Shown: positions 35,076 to 46,137, numbered from the stretch's first letter. The stretch is DNA of 64,000 bases from Acidisarcina sp. (GCA_035539175.1 DATLIY010000009.1:1-64000); one strand, 5' to 3'. Made by a program: numbers and translations. The notes: generated by a model not told the origin, from the sequence alone.

Positions 35076-36599
35076 ATGCAGCGAAAAAGGAAGCTGACCT
35101 GGTTCACGCTGAGTCTGGGAATCGCAATAGCATGCATCCTTCCGGTGGCCATCTGCGGTCAGGCTGTTGAAACCATACAGATCGACGCAAAGGCGCGGAC
35201 AACCCCCTTTCCTCACTTCTGGGAGCAGATGTTCGGCTCCGGTCGCGCCAATCTCTCCTTGCGGGAGAGCTATCGGGATGACTTGCGTGCCGTGAAACAA
35301 ATCACCGACTTCCGATATGTTCGTTTCCACGCTATTCTTCACGATGAAAATGGCGTCTACAACGAAGACGAGCACGGCAATCCCATGTACAACTTCGCGT
35401 ATGTCGATCAGATTTACGACGGGCTGTTGAAGAATGGAGTGCGACCGGTAGTTGAGATCAGCTTCATGCCTAAGAAGCTTGCCTTTAATCCGGATGCGCT
35501 CCACCCTTTCTGGTACAAGCAGAACGTCTCTCCTCCCAAGAGCTGGGAACGATGGGATGCATTGATGACTGAGTTCGCAAAGCATCTGGTGAACCGCTAT
35601 GGCATCGAAGAAGTCTCGCAGTGGTACTTCGAAGTGTGGAATGAACCCAACATCGATTTCTGGGGAGGCTGGCCGCAACAGAAATCGTACTTCGATCTCT
35701 ACGCGCATACCGCCAATGCGGTGAAAGCAGTCAATCCGAGACTCCGAGTTGGTGGCCCCGCAACCGCAGCCGCAGCATGGATTCCGGAGTTCCTGAAGTT
35801 TGCTGCCAGCAAGCACGTTCCGGTCGACTTTGTATCTACCCATGGATATGGAGACGACACAGTGCAGGATCTGTTTGGCACGGACGAAAACATTCCTGTC
35901 GACGATCGCGTCGGTGGAGCGGTGGCCAAGGTCAGAAAGCAGATTGACGCTTCCCCATTTCCTCATCTGCCTCTGCTCTGGACCGAATGGAATGTTCCTG
36001 GACTAATGGAGTCACGAGACACAATCTACGTTGGGCCTGCGCTGGCCAACACTGTAAGAGAGTGTGATGGCAATGTAGACATGCTCTCGTTCTGGACGTT
36101 CTCCGACGTCTTCGAGGAGGGTGGTCCTGCTTCCCGCCCATTCAGTGGCCAATTCGGCTTACGTGCTATGGGGGGCATTAACAAACCCAGCTACTATGCG
36201 TACGAATTGCTCCACCAACTCGGCAACGAACGATTGGCGAACGATTCGAAGAACGTCATCGTTACCAGACAGACAGACGGTAGCCTCGACATAGCCGCAT
36301 GGAACCTGGTCGATCCGGATAAGCAGGGTGCGGTGCACACTATGGACTTGCTCTTCCGTGGCCTGCCTGCTAACGTGCGTGCAACTCTCCAGATGGTGGA
36401 CTCCAATCACGGAAATGTTCTGAAGCAGTATGCCGCGATGGGAAAGCCTCTTATACCAACCCCATCTCAGGTGCAGCAGTTGAATCGCGAAACCTCGTTA
36501 GCTCCTCCGACACAGGTAGACCTGAAGGACGGTAAACTGCATCTGGAGCTAACTCCGAACGCTCTCGTATTGATTAAGGTTCCAGCAACTGCCCGATGA
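35076..36599 (+). CDS. Exported GH39 beta-xylosidase-like glycosidase
   Basis: The 507-residue protein has a signal peptide (ends ICGQ), a TIM barrel and a small C-terminal beta domain. The acid/base Glu lies in YFEVWNEPNIDFW near residue 189 and the nucleophile Glu in LLWTEWNVPG near 303, both diagnostic for GH39. Known members cleave beta-1,4-xylosides; alpha-L-iduronidase is the other family activity. GGGAGGGA lies about 7 bases before ATG. It overlaps nothing but is followed at 89 bases by a small Tat-exported protein gene. Confidence 0.92.
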   Translation: MQRKRKLTWFTLSLGIAIACILPVAICGQAVETIQIDAKARTTPFPHFWEQMFGSGRANLSLRESYRDDLRAVKQITDFRYVRFHAILHDENGVYNEDEHGNPMYNFAYVDQIYDGLLKNGVRPVVEISFMPKKLAFNPDALHPFWYKQNVSPPKSWERWDALMTEFAKHLVNRYGIEEVSQWYFEVWNEPNIDFWGGWPQQKSYFDLYAHTANAVKAVNPRLRVGGPATAAAAWIPEFLKFAASKHVPVDFVSTHGYGDDTVQDLFGTDENIPVDDRVGGAVAKVRKQIDASPFPHLPLLWTEWNVPGLMESRDTIYVGPALANTVRECDGNVDMLSFWTFSDVFEEGGPASRPFSGQFGLRAMGGINKPSYYAYELLHQLGNERLANDSKNVIVTRQTDGSLDIAAWNLVDPDKQGAVHTMDLLFRGLPANVRATLQMVDSNHGNVLKQYAAMGKPLIPTPSQVQQLNRETSLAPPTQVDLKDGKLHLELTPNALVLIKVPATAR

Positions 36600-36688
36600 T
36601 CCACTTGGCTGCCACAGGACCGCTGGAGCGCTTGTTCGGGTGTAACATCCTGGTTCTGGAATTCCGTTCCTGCTACGGAGGAAGGATT

Positions 36689-37057
36689 ATGTTGAACTCA
36701 CGCCGCACTTTGCTGCGGGGGGCCTTCGCCGCTGCGGCCGCTTTATTGATTCTGCCAGATAAGCTCAGCGCACTGCAGCGTTCACCACAGCCGCTACCAT
36801 CGCCTCATGCGCCAGACCAGAACGCACCTGCCGGCATGGACGGGCCAGAAATCATCAAACCGGAAAAGTCCCCGCGCAATCCAGTCAATCAGATGCAAAT
36901 CGTTGCTCTGGTTCAGCAGCTTTACAAGCTTTCTGCCGAACTGAAAGACGAAGTCGATCACACCAACCTTAGTTCCACATTTCCCCTATCCATCGTGAAG
37001 AAAGCGCAACAGATCGAAAAGCTCGCCAAACAGATCAAAGAGCGAACCAAAGGGTGA
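36689..37057 (+). CDS. Small Tat-exported protein of unknown function
   Basis: I place the start at ATG 36689 because GGAGGAAGG precedes it closely and the product (122 residues) then begins MLNSRRTLLRGAFAAAAALL, a twin-arginine signal followed by a hydrophobic stretch. The mature part is proline-rich, then helical with a coiled-coil tendency (VQQLYKLSAELKDEVDH, KKAQQIEKLAKQIKER). I know no function. It sits between the GH39 gene and the convergent 704-residue TPR gene (7-base gap). Confidence 0.7.
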   Translation: MLNSRRTLLRGAFAAAAALLILPDKLSALQRSPQPLPSPHAPDQNAPAGMDGPEIIKPEKSPRNPVNQMQIVALVQQLYKLSAELKDEVDHTNLSSTFPLSIVKKAQQIEKLAKQIKERTKG

Positions 37058-37064
37058 GGTACAT

Positions 37065-39179
37065 TTAGTTCGGACCTGACGGAACTCCGGCTGACTTTTG
37101 TGGAGCGGACATATCCCTGGCTTCGCGCGGACCTTGATATGCCTGGCTCCCGTGTTGGCTCTTCTGTTCTTCCGCAACCGCATTGAGCCTGACAAACGTT
37201 GCGCGCTCCTCGGCGGCGCGTTGCGGCTGTCCCGCCTTGGCATATGCCTTCGCCAGATTGAAGTGTGCCTCCGGACTACCAGGTGCAAGTGTGCAGGCAA
37301 TCTCAAGTTCTCTTATTGACCTGGCGGTATCGCCACCGCTCAGTGCAGCCCTGCCCAACAGGTAATGAGCCTCTGCCGAACCATCCGCCAGTTGAACGGC
37401 GCGTTCCGCCGGAGCAATAGCATCCGAGGGCGACGCCTTTCGCAGAGCGATGGAGGCGAGGCGAATAAATGGCAACTCACTCGTTGGCGAAAGGACGCTT
37501 TCCGCACGCATCTGAGCCGCTGCTTCGTCATACTGGGAAAGAGAAAGCAGAGCAGTGCCATAAGCATAGTGGAGAAATGGAGTCGTGGGGTACTGCTTCA
37601 GCAGCGACTCGAACTCGACATCTGCCTGATCGTACTTGCTTTCGTGGAGCAGTTCTGCGATTCCCCCGGCACGATTTACAAGCTCACGCTGCGGCTCCTC
37701 TACGGCATCGGGCAGCTTCGCCATGCGCAGTAATGCGAGACCGGATGCAAAACGCACCTCGGGTTGAAGATTGCCCGGTCCGACAGCCGACATCAGAACA
37801 TCCGAAGCATGGCTGAACTCTCCGGAGCGCACGAGCAGAACCCCCAGCGTGTACTTGGCCAGATGTAATGAGTCCACACTGCCGCTTAATCCAAGTTGCT
37901 CGCCGCGTTCCAGGTGAATCTGCGCGTTTTCATAATCCTTCAGCGCGAATTCGCTCAGCCCAAGCACCGCCCATCCTGTTCCATTAGCGGCGTTCTGTCT
38001 CAGCCACTGCTTCAGCTCGGCAATTGCTTCGCTATAGTTTCCTGCGGAGTACGCCAGCAGTCCCTGCCTCCATCCATTCGCTCCTGTTAAATCGATGGAG
38101 CTGCCGCCTGCCGCATACAGAGAAATCATTCGCGGGTCACGCACCTTAGATTCTTCATGGAGCGCGCTTATACGGTCGCGCTCCTGCTTGGCTCTTGTTC
38201 TATTTCCGCTCGATTCCAACGCAGCAGAGAGGGAGTTATGAGCCGCGCGCAAGCCAGGCTCCAGCACCACAGCCTTCTCTGCCGCAGATACAGCGCCGGC
38301 CGCATTCTTCAATCTCAACTGCAATGCGCTTATCTCAATCCAGGGCAGGGCACTCAGTGGAGACACTCTCACCTCTTCATGCTGCTGCACCAATGCTTCC
38401 TTCCAACGTCCTGCATCTTTCAACCGAAGCCCATACTCGTAATGGAGATACGGCGTGGACGGGTAGTTCGCAATCAATTTGGGAAAGAGCGTCACGGAGT
38501 CCGTCTTGCTTGAGGCTATTTCGCCTGCGTCTCGTACAACCGCATCCTTCGATGGATCCATCTCTTCGGGAAGAATCGGAACTCGAAGCATGGCAAGCCC
38601 TAAAGCCAGTTTCACCTGGGGTGATAGGCGACTCTGACCAAATGCTGAGTCCAGCAGTTCTCTGCCGCGTTCAAAGTCCCCCTCATGGATCCGCAACAAT
38701 GCAAGATGGTAGCTCGACACCTTTGCGATCTCAGGGTCATCGCCGACGCCCAGCGATTGCGCCTTTTCCAGATGCGACAATGCCGTCGCATAATCCTTTA
38801 GTTCGAACTCACAGAGCCCGAGCAGCGCCCATGCGGTCCCGCTTCCTGGCGCGGACTCGATAACCTTTCGGAAAGCCCCCGCAGCCTCCACGTATTGGTT
38901 CGTTTCATATTGGAGGGTACCCAGGTTCCACCAGCCTTCTCTCCAGTCCGGACGAATCTCAAGAGCACGCCTGGTATCGCGTATAGCTTCGGCGTTCTTC
39001 CCGGCATCCATCTCGGCAGCGGCCGTTCGCTGCAAATCCACAAAGCTCGTTGCGGCAGTGGCTGGATTGGACTGCTGAGCCCGCAGCAACCTTGCACTCG
39101 GCTCTGCAAGGATCAACACGAGAAGAACCGGCCATGATTTTTTAATGTTTCGAAAAGCCCACATCGACAGGCTCGCCAT
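37065..39179 (-). CDS. Exported tetratricopeptide-repeat protein built from two tandem units
   Basis: The 704-residue protein has a signal peptide/anchor (about residues 12-35), then two copies of a ~320-residue TPR unit, ~45-360 and ~370-690. Both halves contain the same landmarks in order: (W/G)..LG..(Q/S)(Y/F)E.., [16 protein letters not shown] versus [25 protein letters not shown] versus TPFLHYAYG. The second ends [27 protein letters not shown], nearly the same as the end of the 406-residue TPR protein. The gene is divergent from the FG-GAP/ASPIC gene with a 44-base gap, implying a shared promoter region. Likely a scaffold in an envelope complex. Confidence 0.88.
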   Translation of the reverse strand: MASLSMWAFRNIKKSWPVLLVLILAEPSARLLRAQQSNPATAATSFVDLQRTAAAEMDAGKNAEAIRDTRRALEIRPDWREGWWNLGTLQYETNQYVEAAGAFRKVIESAPGSGTAWALLGLCEFELKDYATALSHLEKAQSLGVGDDPEIAKVSSYHLALLRIHEGDFERGRELLDSAFGQSRLSPQVKLALGLAMLRVPILPEEMDPSKDAVVRDAGEIASSKTDSVTLFPKLIANYPSTPYLHYEYGLRLKDAGRWKEALVQQHEEVRVSPLSALPWIEISALQLRLKNAAGAVSAAEKAVVLEPGLRAAHNSLSAALESSGNRTRAKQERDRISALHEESKVRDPRMISLYAAGGSSIDLTGANGWRQGLLAYSAGNYSEAIAELKQWLRQNAANGTGWAVLGLSEFALKDYENAQIHLERGEQLGLSGSVDSLHLAKYTLGVLLVRSGEFSHASDVLMSAVGPGNLQPEVRFASGLALLRMAKLPDAVEEPQRELVNRAGGIAELLHESKYDQADVEFESLLKQYPTTPFLHYAYGTALLSLSQYDEAAAQMRAESVLSPTSELPFIRLASIALRKASPSDAIAPAERAVQLADGSAEAHYLLGRAALSGGDTARSIRELEIACTLAPGSPEAHFNLAKAYAKAGQPQRAAEERATFVRLNAVAEEQKSQHGSQAYQGPREARDMSAPQKSAGVPSGPN

Positions 39180-39223
39180 TTGGCTGTAAGTTTATCGTTG
39201 TTATAGAGGACACTGCCAACCGA

Positions 39224-40942
39224 ATGAAGCAGCAGAGTACCGGGATCGCGACAGAACTCTCTCGCCGAGCCCTTCTCCGCAACCTTGGCATTCTTGCCGG
39301 CGCATCCCAGCTCCGCGCCACCCCGTTGCTCTATGCCGCGGAGGGGCCCACAATCTACACGTTTGAAGAAGTCCCGCCTTCCCTCAGCGGTATTACCTGG
39401 ACGCATACGGCGGGCAAATCATCGGAAAAATTCCTGCCGGAAACCAGCGGCGCAGGCTGCGCTTTTCTTGACTACGACAACGATGGATGGATGGACATCT
39501 ACCTCGTAAATAGCGGCAAAGCGGACTTCTATGATCCTCCGCACCCGCTAAGCAATGCGCTCTACCACAACAATCGAGATGGCACTTTTACGGATGTGAC
39601 CGCCAAGGCCGGCGTGGCTGGTGGCGGGTATGGGATGGGTGTTGCTGTCGGCGATTACGATGGAGACGGCTTTCCCGACATCTATGTAACCCAATACGGT
39701 CGTAACATCCTCTACCACAACAATGGAGACGGCACCTTTACCGACGTAACCGAGAAAGCAGGGTTGGCCGTTCCCGGCTGGAGTTCGAGCGCAGTCTGGT
39801 TCGATTACGACAACGATGGCAGACTCGATCTCTTCGTCTGCCAGTTTGCAGAGTTCGATCCCTCTCTCGGCTGCGGCACCGACGCCGCAGGTGTGCATCA
39901 CTACTGCATCCCACGCATCTTCAAACCTCGCCCCAGCAGTCTCTTCCATAACAATGGCGACGGTACATTCACCGATGTCAGCAAGCAAACCGGAATCGCC
40001 GGCCATCTCGGCAAGGCCTGGGGAGCAGTGGCAACTGACCTCAACAATGATGGCAACATGGACCTGTTCGTCTCCAACGATACTGTTGCGAATTTCCTGT
40101 TTCTCAACCGTGGCGACCGGTTCGAGGAGTGCGGCCTAAGTTCGAACGTAGCCTACAGCGCTGACGGACATGCTCGCTCCGGCATGGGAGTCGATTCCGC
40201 CGATGTAGATGACGATGGGTGGATGGACCTCTTCGTGGCGAACATTGACCAGGAGATCTTCGCGCTTTACAGAAACAACCACGATGAGAGTTTTGATGAC
40301 ATCGCCATGCCAATGGGCATCGGCATGGTAACGCGCTGGATGAGCGGTTGGGGACTGAAGTTCTTTGACTACGACAACGATGGCGATCTGGACCTGATCC
40401 TTGCCAATGGCTTTCCCGACGATCTGATTGATCAGAGTTCCAGCAGCGTTACGTGGAAAGAGCCGCTGCTCCTCCTGCATCGCGAAGGCAAAGCGTATAG
40501 AAACGTAAGTTCGCAGAGCGGGCCAGTGTTTGAAAAAAACTTCCCTGCTCGCGGACTCGCCATCGGCGACTTCAATAATGACGGCGGAATCGATGTGCTC
40601 ATCAGCAACAATGACAGTGCACCGCTATTGCTGCGCAATAATGTAGGACGACATAACCACTGGCTCGGCATCCGCTTGATTGGCCGCAAGTGCAATTCCG
40701 ATGCAATCGGAGCACGCGTTACCTATCAGGCCGGTGACTTGAAGCGATCCCGCATGAGAGTAGGGGGCGGAAGCTTTCTCTCGACTCATGACCCGCGAAT
40801 CGTACTGGGAATTGGCAGCCGGTCAAAACTCGACTGGCTGGAGGTAAAGTGGCCGCAACCCAGTGGCACTGTCGAGCGCTTCACGGATTTGCCGATCGAC
40901 CGGTACATCACCCTGGTAGAAGGTGCCGGCAAATGGAAGTAG
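39224..40942 (+). CDS. Tat-exported FG-GAP/VCBS repeat protein with ASPIC/UnbV domain (CRTAC1-like)
   Basis: The 572-residue protein opens with a twin-arginine signal ([11 protein letters not shown]). About seven FG-GAP/VCBS blades follow, each with calcium-binding loops of the type [17 protein letters not shown] and YDGDGFPD, predicting a beta-propeller. The C-terminal ~110 residues form an ASPIC/UnbV domain ([20 protein letters not shown] and [16 protein letters not shown]). Bacterial members are exported and their function is poorly known; adhesion or glycan binding is often suggested. It is divergent from the two-unit TPR gene. A second copy of this pairing occurs at 46214-50472. Confidence 0.9.
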   Translation: MKQQSTGIATELSRRALLRNLGILAGASQLRATPLLYAAEGPTIYTFEEVPPSLSGITWTHTAGKSSEKFLPETSGAGCAFLDYDNDGWMDIYLVNSGKADFYDPPHPLSNALYHNNRDGTFTDVTAKAGVAGGGYGMGVAVGDYDGDGFPDIYVTQYGRNILYHNNGDGTFTDVTEKAGLAVPGWSSSAVWFDYDNDGRLDLFVCQFAEFDPSLGCGTDAAGVHHYCIPRIFKPRPSSLFHNNGDGTFTDVSKQTGIAGHLGKAWGAVATDLNNDGNMDLFVSNDTVANFLFLNRGDRFEECGLSSNVAYSADGHARSGMGVDSADVDDDGWMDLFVANIDQEIFALYRNNHDESFDDIAMPMGIGMVTRWMSGWGLKFFDYDNDGDLDLILANGFPDDLIDQSSSSVTWKEPLLLLHREGKAYRNVSSQSGPVFEKNFPARGLAIGDFNNDGGIDVLISNNDSAPLLLRNNVGRHNHWLGIRLIGRKCNSDAIGARVTYQAGDLKRSRMRVGGGSFLSTHDPRIVLGIGSRSKLDWLEVKWPQPSGTVERFTDLPIDRYITLVEGAGKWK

Positions 40943-40985
40943 AATTCTTCTAAAGTACAAAATCCGGCATTAATGACTGCCCACC

Positions 40986-42023
40986 CTAGCAGCTCTTCTT
41001 CGCAAAACTGGACGAAGCACGCACAATCAGTTCGGGCTCGACCACGATCTCCGGAACATATTCGGTACTCCCCTCAATTCTGTCGATGATCGTTTTGGCT
41101 GCAATCTGGCCCATGCGCTGGAGCGGCTGCCTTACCGTTGTCAGCGCCGGTTTGGAGAAGATCGAGAGTGGGACATCATCGAATCCAACCACCGAGATGT
41201 CTTCCGGCACGCGCAGGCCGGCCTCCTGGAACGCCCAGATGGCGCCGATTGCAGAAAGGTCGTTATAGGCAAAAAGTGCGGTAAAGAATTGCTTTCGGGC
41301 AAGCAGTTCCTTCGCACACGGATACCCGAGTTGCGGTGTCGCGACATCGCCCTCAATCTGTACCGTCAGCTCCGGTCGAATTCGCACTCCGAGTTCCTGG
41401 GCTACTTCACAAATCGCATTCCATCTCGTGGCGGAATCGGAACTGCATGTCTGTCCCTTCAAAAACGCGATTTCGCGGTGGCCGTTATCGAGCAAGTGCA
41501 TGAGTTCCTGCCGGACTGCAACCTTGTGGTCGATCGTTATATTCGTGACTCCCTGAATGCGATGGTGCCCGGCAATGGCCACGGTAGGCAGTGCGGGCTC
41601 CTCCTGGATCGAAGTGTCCACTGTTACAAACCCCTCAACGCCGCGCGCCAGCAACACCTGCGAATAGCTTTGCAATACTCGGGGATCGTGGCGATGCACC
41701 ACGGTAAGAAAGAAGTACTCCGTATCGCGAAGATACTCCTCGATTCCACTGATGATCGCGGAACCGTAAGGGTCGCCGATCTGTTCGACGATGACGCCGA
41801 TCGTGTAGGTACGCTGCAGCCGGAGAGAACGCGCAAAGTAGTTGGGCCGGTAATTGAATTCACGCGCTGCGTCCAATATTCGGCGCTTGGTATGTTCCGG
41901 AATAGCGCGCGCTGCGGCCGAGTCGTTCAATGCTGCGGAGATCGTGCCTGGGGTCAGGTTCAGGTGCTGAGCCAGCGTCATCAGCGTTACCCTGGGCCCG
42001 TTTGGAGACTTCCTTTTAGCCAT
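40986..42023 (-). CDS. LacI-family transcriptional regulator
   Basis: The 345-residue protein has a LacI helix-turn-helix (VTLMTLAQHLNLTPGTISAAL with hinge YRPNYFARSLR, residues ~12-68) and a periplasmic-binding-like sugar-sensing domain (TIGVIVEQIGDPYGSAIISG; ISVVGFDDVPLSIFSKPALT). It probably represses the divergently transcribed receptor gene at 42427 and perhaps neighbouring glycosidases until a sugar is bound. Whether it also binds the TGTAAnCGnTTACA operators 36 kb away cannot be told; no such site is in its own promoter region. Confidence 0.93.
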   Translation of the reverse strand: MAKRKSPNGPRVTLMTLAQHLNLTPGTISAALNDSAAARAIPEHTKRRILDAAREFNYRPNYFARSLRLQRTYTIGVIVEQIGDPYGSAIISGIEEYLRDTEYFFLTVVHRHDPRVLQSYSQVLLARGVEGFVTVDTSIQEEPALPTVAIAGHHRIQGVTNITIDHKVAVRQELMHLLDNGHREIAFLKGQTCSSDSATRWNAICEVAQELGVRIRPELTVQIEGDVATPQLGYPCAKELLARKQFFTALFAYNDLSAIGAIWAFQEAGLRVPEDISVVGFDDVPLSIFSKPALTTVRQPLQRMGQIAAKTIIDRIEGSTEYVPEIVVEPELIVRASSSFAKKSC

Positions 42024-42426
42024 GAGGATCTTTCAATCTTTCCGGTTTCATCCGCACAAGTTTAACCGCAGGATACTGCTGACATGCTCGGGGGAATGAC
42101 ATTCAACGTAAAGGATACGCAAGAGGAAAACAAACTCCCAGCTATTCGTATGTAGGTTTACCAGAAAACTTCAGGCTGGTCCGCTCGCTTCTTCCCTTGA
42201 TCGGTTTCGCTGCTCTTCTTACAAATTTCGTCAAGAATAACATTATTGTGTTGACAATCGCATACCTGGTCGCTAATGATCCTCCCGCATTTGAAGTAGA
42301 CCAAAAGTACGAGAGCACCTTCCGCCCATCGATCTAGATCCGGGTTCGCAAGGTAAAGCTATCAGACACCTGGATTAAGGGACGGCTGGATCGGCAAGCA
42401 GTTGGACGACTGAGGAGGCTGGTCAA
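42024..42426. promoter_or_regulatory. Control region between lacI-type gene and receptor gene
   Basis: TTGACA (42251-42256), a 17-base spacer and TAATGA (42274-42279) make a good plus-strand promoter for the receptor. The inverted repeat ATTGT-gttg-ACAAT (42245-42258) overlaps the -35 and is a candidate operator for the adjacent LacI-family protein, although it lacks the usual central CG. The remaining sequence shows no gene. Confidence 0.45.
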
Positions 42427-45400
42427 ATGTCGAATTTCATTTCGAAATGTCAGGCAGCAGTCCCAAAATGGTTTGGGCTGCGGCTGGTGGTTGGTTCCTT
42501 CATCCTGATCGCCGTAATGCTGGCGGCCACAACATCCTTGCATGCACAGGCTTACAACGGGGCGATTGTCGGAAACGTGACAGATAGCAGCGGCGCCACG
42601 GTGCCCGGCGCAAGCGTGATGGCAGTGAATACAGGCACAAATGCCAAATACAACACTACGACCAGCGGATCAGGCAACTTCGCTATTCCCCAACTACCCA
42701 TCGGCACTTATGAGCTACATGTCAGCCAGGGAAACTTCAAGGAATCCGTCGTAAAGGGTATTGAAGTCCACGTCTCGACCAATGTTGAAGTGAATACGGT
42801 ACTTCAGGTGGGTGCCGTGACTGAAAAAGTCACCGTCCAGGCAGATGCCGTTCAGGTGCAGACCACCTCCGCAGCTGTGGGCGAGATTATCGGTGGCTCA
42901 CAGGTCCGCGAACTGCCGCTGAATGGCGAAAACTTCGTCGGACTCACCCAGCTTTCGCCTGGGGTCTCTGCGGCAGCCTCGTATGATGGCACCGGCAAGG
43001 GCCTCTCCGGTGGCGTCAACTTTTCTGTGAATGGCAACCCATATACCAACAATCTTTTCCTCGTCGATGGCGTGAATAACAACGACGTAGGCTCGAACCG
43101 GACGATCCTGGTCTACCCCGCCGTCGATACCATTGCGGAGTTCAAGATGATCCGCAACTCCTTCGGACCGGAGTATGGTCAGGCGTCCGGTGCAATCATC
43201 AGCATCAATACCAAATCCGGCGATAACCAATGGCACGGCGGAGCCTTCTACAGCGGCCGCAACAATGCGCTGGATGCCAATGATTGGGTACATAACAACG
43301 AGGGCCTTGGGAAAGGTAAGCTGCGCAAGAATGACTGGGGTTACCATGCCAGCGGACCGGTCGTAAAGGACAAGCTGTTCTTCTGGTGGAACCAGGAGTG
43401 GGATCGCGAGATTCGCGGCGGTGCCTTCGGTACCTGCGTGCCAACCGATGCAGAGTCGAAAGGTGATTTCAGCGCCTATGGCTCTGCTAAGGCAGATCAA
43501 TGCGGTGCAACCATTCCCAGCATTCCCTCTTTTGCGCAAGGGACAAATCCTTTGACGATTGCCAACCCGGATGCTGCCGGCTTATTGATCGCGCAGTTTT
43601 ATCCATCGCCTAACTTCAACTCCTCACAGCAGACGTTGACAAACAAGAATGGCTATAACTGGAGTACCTCCGTCAACAACAATCTGAAATGGAGTGAATG
43701 GAACGTGCGCGCGGACTATGACCTTACCAAGGCAAACCGCGTCACCTTCCGCTGGACGCAGGACACCTGGGACAACCCGGCGCCAAACAATGGAGCGGTC
43801 TTCTGGGGGGAGTCTTTGTACCCTACCGTTCAATCCAACTGGAGCCAGCCCTCCAAGAGTGTTATGGCGAAGCTCAGTTCCACCATCTCAAACAGCATGG
43901 TGAATGACGTCGAGTTTGGATATGGCCACAACGCGATCATCACTAGTCTGGCCGGCACCCGCAAGAATATCGTGTCGGAATTACAGACTGCCTATCCAGC
44001 TTCGTTTCCAGGCTCCATTAAGCAGAAGGATGAGTTCTTTGGCGGATGGGGCGGCTTGAACCCCTATGGTTCCTATCAGGGCAGCGCCTCTATCTGGAAT
44101 ATCGCTCCTTACAAGAACCATGAGGACCTCTATACTGTTCAGGACAACCTCTCCAAGGTACAAGGCAACCATCTCCTTAAGGTCGGCGCCTTCTTCGGTA
44201 CCAATGCAAAGGTCGAGGATAATGGAAACGGTGCGGACAGGCCGACACTTCCATCGACCATCTATTGCGACAAGGATGCGTCTGGCAACAACATCATTGG
44301 ACCTGGGCATCCTGCCTGCGCACAAACCAACAACGCACTCGCCAATATTCTTATTCCTGGCACCGGCAGCCAGCCTCAGATGTTCAACGTCAGCGAGAAC
44401 AGCATCGACGCAACTGCTTTTGTTCACTGGCACGACTTTGAGTGGTATATGGGTGACACTTGGAAGATCAGCCGCAATCTCGCTCTGGATTTCGGGTTCC
44501 GCTGGTCCTTTTATCGTGAGCCCTATGCGGGCGACAATCATTGGGCAAACTGGAGCCTCGCCAACTGGAGCGCGGATCGGGCCACGTCTAACCCGTCAGA
44601 TGCCTGCAATGGCGTTGTCATCGTGCCTGGAACAAGCCCATGCTCCGATGCGAGCAAGTTCCTCGCAAGCCTGGGTGTTAATCTGCCCCTTTCTCCAGGC
44701 ACACCGGGCAAGAACAGTGCCCTCGTGGAGCAGAACAACCACAACATTGCTCCTCGCGTCGGCATTTCGTGGGATGTCTTCGGCAACGGCAAGACTGCCC
44801 TGCGCTTTGGCGGCGGCCAGTTCTTCCAGCGCGAGTTAGTCGGCATCGACGAAGGTCTGGCCCGGACCGCTCCATTTGTCATCGGCATCAACACAAACCG
44901 GGCGCTCGATACTCCTGCACCGTTGGCAAATCCGTCCGTGTCACCCAACGCCGGGAAGAGTCCTCGCGGCGTAACTCCAAATTCCTGGCAATGGAATGCA
45001 ACCGTGGAGCAAGAGGTAGCAAGAAACACGACGCTCGAAGTCTCGTACGTCGGCAATACTGGCCTCCACCTCACCTCCATGTATGACCTGAACCCGATTC
45101 CAAGCTCTAACTGGAAGCAGGCCGCCTTTGCCAGCGGCAGCGCCCAGAACCTCTTCCGTCCAGCCTTCAACTTCGGCACGATTGGGGGGTTCGCCCGGGG
45201 AGGCCATGCGTCCTATCACTCTCTTCAGGCTATGTTCCGCTCCCAGATGGGACCCTCAAGCTTCCAGGCTGCATACACATACTCTCACTCCCTCGGCAAC
45301 GTGGAGCTTGACAACTCTTCGGGTGGCTTCAATCAGCAGGCAATTACGGATCAGAGTCATCCCGGCCTCGATAAAGGAAATACCAACATCAACCGTCCAC

Positions 45401-46137
45401 ACATCTTCGTCTTCAACGAGGTGTACTATCTGCCCAAGTTCACCAAGGAGAACAGGCTTGTGCAGAACTCCATCGGCGGATGGGAAGTGAACAGCATCTT
45501 CACCGCTGCTCATGGCAGTTCGTTGACGCTCTTCAGCAGTGGGGTCAGCGGCGCATGCACCAAGCTGGATGCCGATGGGAACTGCGTCACTGGATACTCC
45601 AGCCCCCTGACCTCGTTGATCGGCACAGGCTACAACGGAAATAACCGGCCTCTTAAGGTGCCGGGTAAAAGCTGTAACTCGGGGACCAAGGAGAACCAGA
45701 TACTCAATCCGGATGCGTTCACGCTTGTGGGGTACGTAATCGGCACAATTCCCTCGAACATTGCCAGCCGTGGGGCCTGCTACGGTGCGCCGACTACGAA
45801 TCTTGACCTGCAACTTGCAAAGAACTGGACCGTCAAAGAGCGCCTTCGCGTGAAATTCAGCATGGACTTCTTTGACATTCTGAATCATCCGAACTTCAAC
45901 AGCTCCGGTCTGGAGGGAGCCGGTATTACCTCCTCAAGCCCGGTCTACTGCGGCGGGGCCACGCCTCCGGTAAAGGGAGGCCCAGCGACCGGGCAGCCCT
46001 GCAGCCCTACAAACAACGTGATCACCTCGGCAGCTACACCTACAATGGCATCTCCCAATGGCTTTGGTTCGACACAAAGCCTGCAAACAGGGCGCTCAAA
46101 TCGTGAGCTGCAATATGCTCTTAAGTTCACGTTCTAA
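42427..46137 (+). CDS. TonB-dependent receptor with carboxypeptidase-regulatory-like domain (Oar-like)
   Basis: The 1236-residue outer-membrane receptor has a signal peptide (ends SLHAQA) and a carboxypeptidase-regulatory domain (GNVTDSSGATVPGASVMAVN, ~45-130). The plug carries LPLNGENFVGLTQLSPGV and MIRNSFGPEYGQASGA (~140-260), and the barrel ends ELQYALKFTF. GAGGAGG lies about 10 bases before ATG. The divergent LacI gene upstream and the downstream TPR and ASPIC genes on the same strand suggest one regulated uptake locus. A hairpin follows the stop. Confidence 0.92.
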   Translation: MSNFISKCQAAVPKWFGLRLVVGSFILIAVMLAATTSLHAQAYNGAIVGNVTDSSGATVPGASVMAVNTGTNAKYNTTTSGSGNFAIPQLPIGTYELHVSQGNFKESVVKGIEVHVSTNVEVNTVLQVGAVTEKVTVQADAVQVQTTSAAVGEIIGGSQVRELPLNGENFVGLTQLSPGVSAAASYDGTGKGLSGGVNFSVNGNPYTNNLFLVDGVNNNDVGSNRTILVYPAVDTIAEFKMIRNSFGPEYGQASGAIISINTKSGDNQWHGGAFYSGRNNALDANDWVHNNEGLGKGKLRKNDWGYHASGPVVKDKLFFWWNQEWDREIRGGAFGTCVPTDAESKGDFSAYGSAKADQCGATIPSIPSFAQGTNPLTIANPDAAGLLIAQFYPSPNFNSSQQTLTNKNGYNWSTSVNNNLKWSEWNVRADYDLTKANRVTFRWTQDTWDNPAPNNGAVFWGESLYPTVQSNWSQPSKSVMAKLSSTISNSMVNDVEFGYGHNAIITSLAGTRKNIVSELQTAYPASFPGSIKQKDEFFGGWGGLNPYGSYQGSASIWNIAPYKNHEDLYTVQDNLSKVQGNHLLKVGAFFGTNAKVEDNGNGADRPTLPSTIYCDKDASGNNIIGPGHPACAQTNNALANILIPGTGSQPQMFNVSENSIDATAFVHWHDFEWYMGDTWKISRNLALDFGFRWSFYREPYAGDNHWANWSLANWSADRATSNPSDACNGVVIVPGTSPCSDASKFLASLGVNLPLSPGTPGKNSALVEQNNHNIAPRVGISWDVFGNGKTALRFGGGQFFQRELVGIDEGLARTAPFVIGINTNRALDTPAPLANPSVSPNAGKSPRGVTPNSWQWNATVEQEVARNTTLEVSYVGNTGLHLTSMYDLNPIPSSNWKQAAFASGSAQNLFRPAFNFGTIGGFARGGHASYHSLQAMFRSQMGPSSFQAAYTYSHSLGNVELDNSSGGFNQQAITDQSHPGLDKGNTNINRPHIFVFNEVYYLPKFTKENRLVQNSIGGWEVNSIFTAAHGSSLTLFSSGVSGACTKLDADGNCVTGYSSPLTSLIGTGYNGNNRPLKVPGKSCNSGTKENQILNPDAFTLVGYVIGTIPSNIASRGACYGAPTTNLDLQLAKNWTVKERLRVKFSMDFFDILNHPNFNSSGLEGAGITSSSPVYCGGATPPVKGGPATGQPCSPTNNVITSAATPTMASPNGFGSTQSLQTGRSNRELQYALKFTF

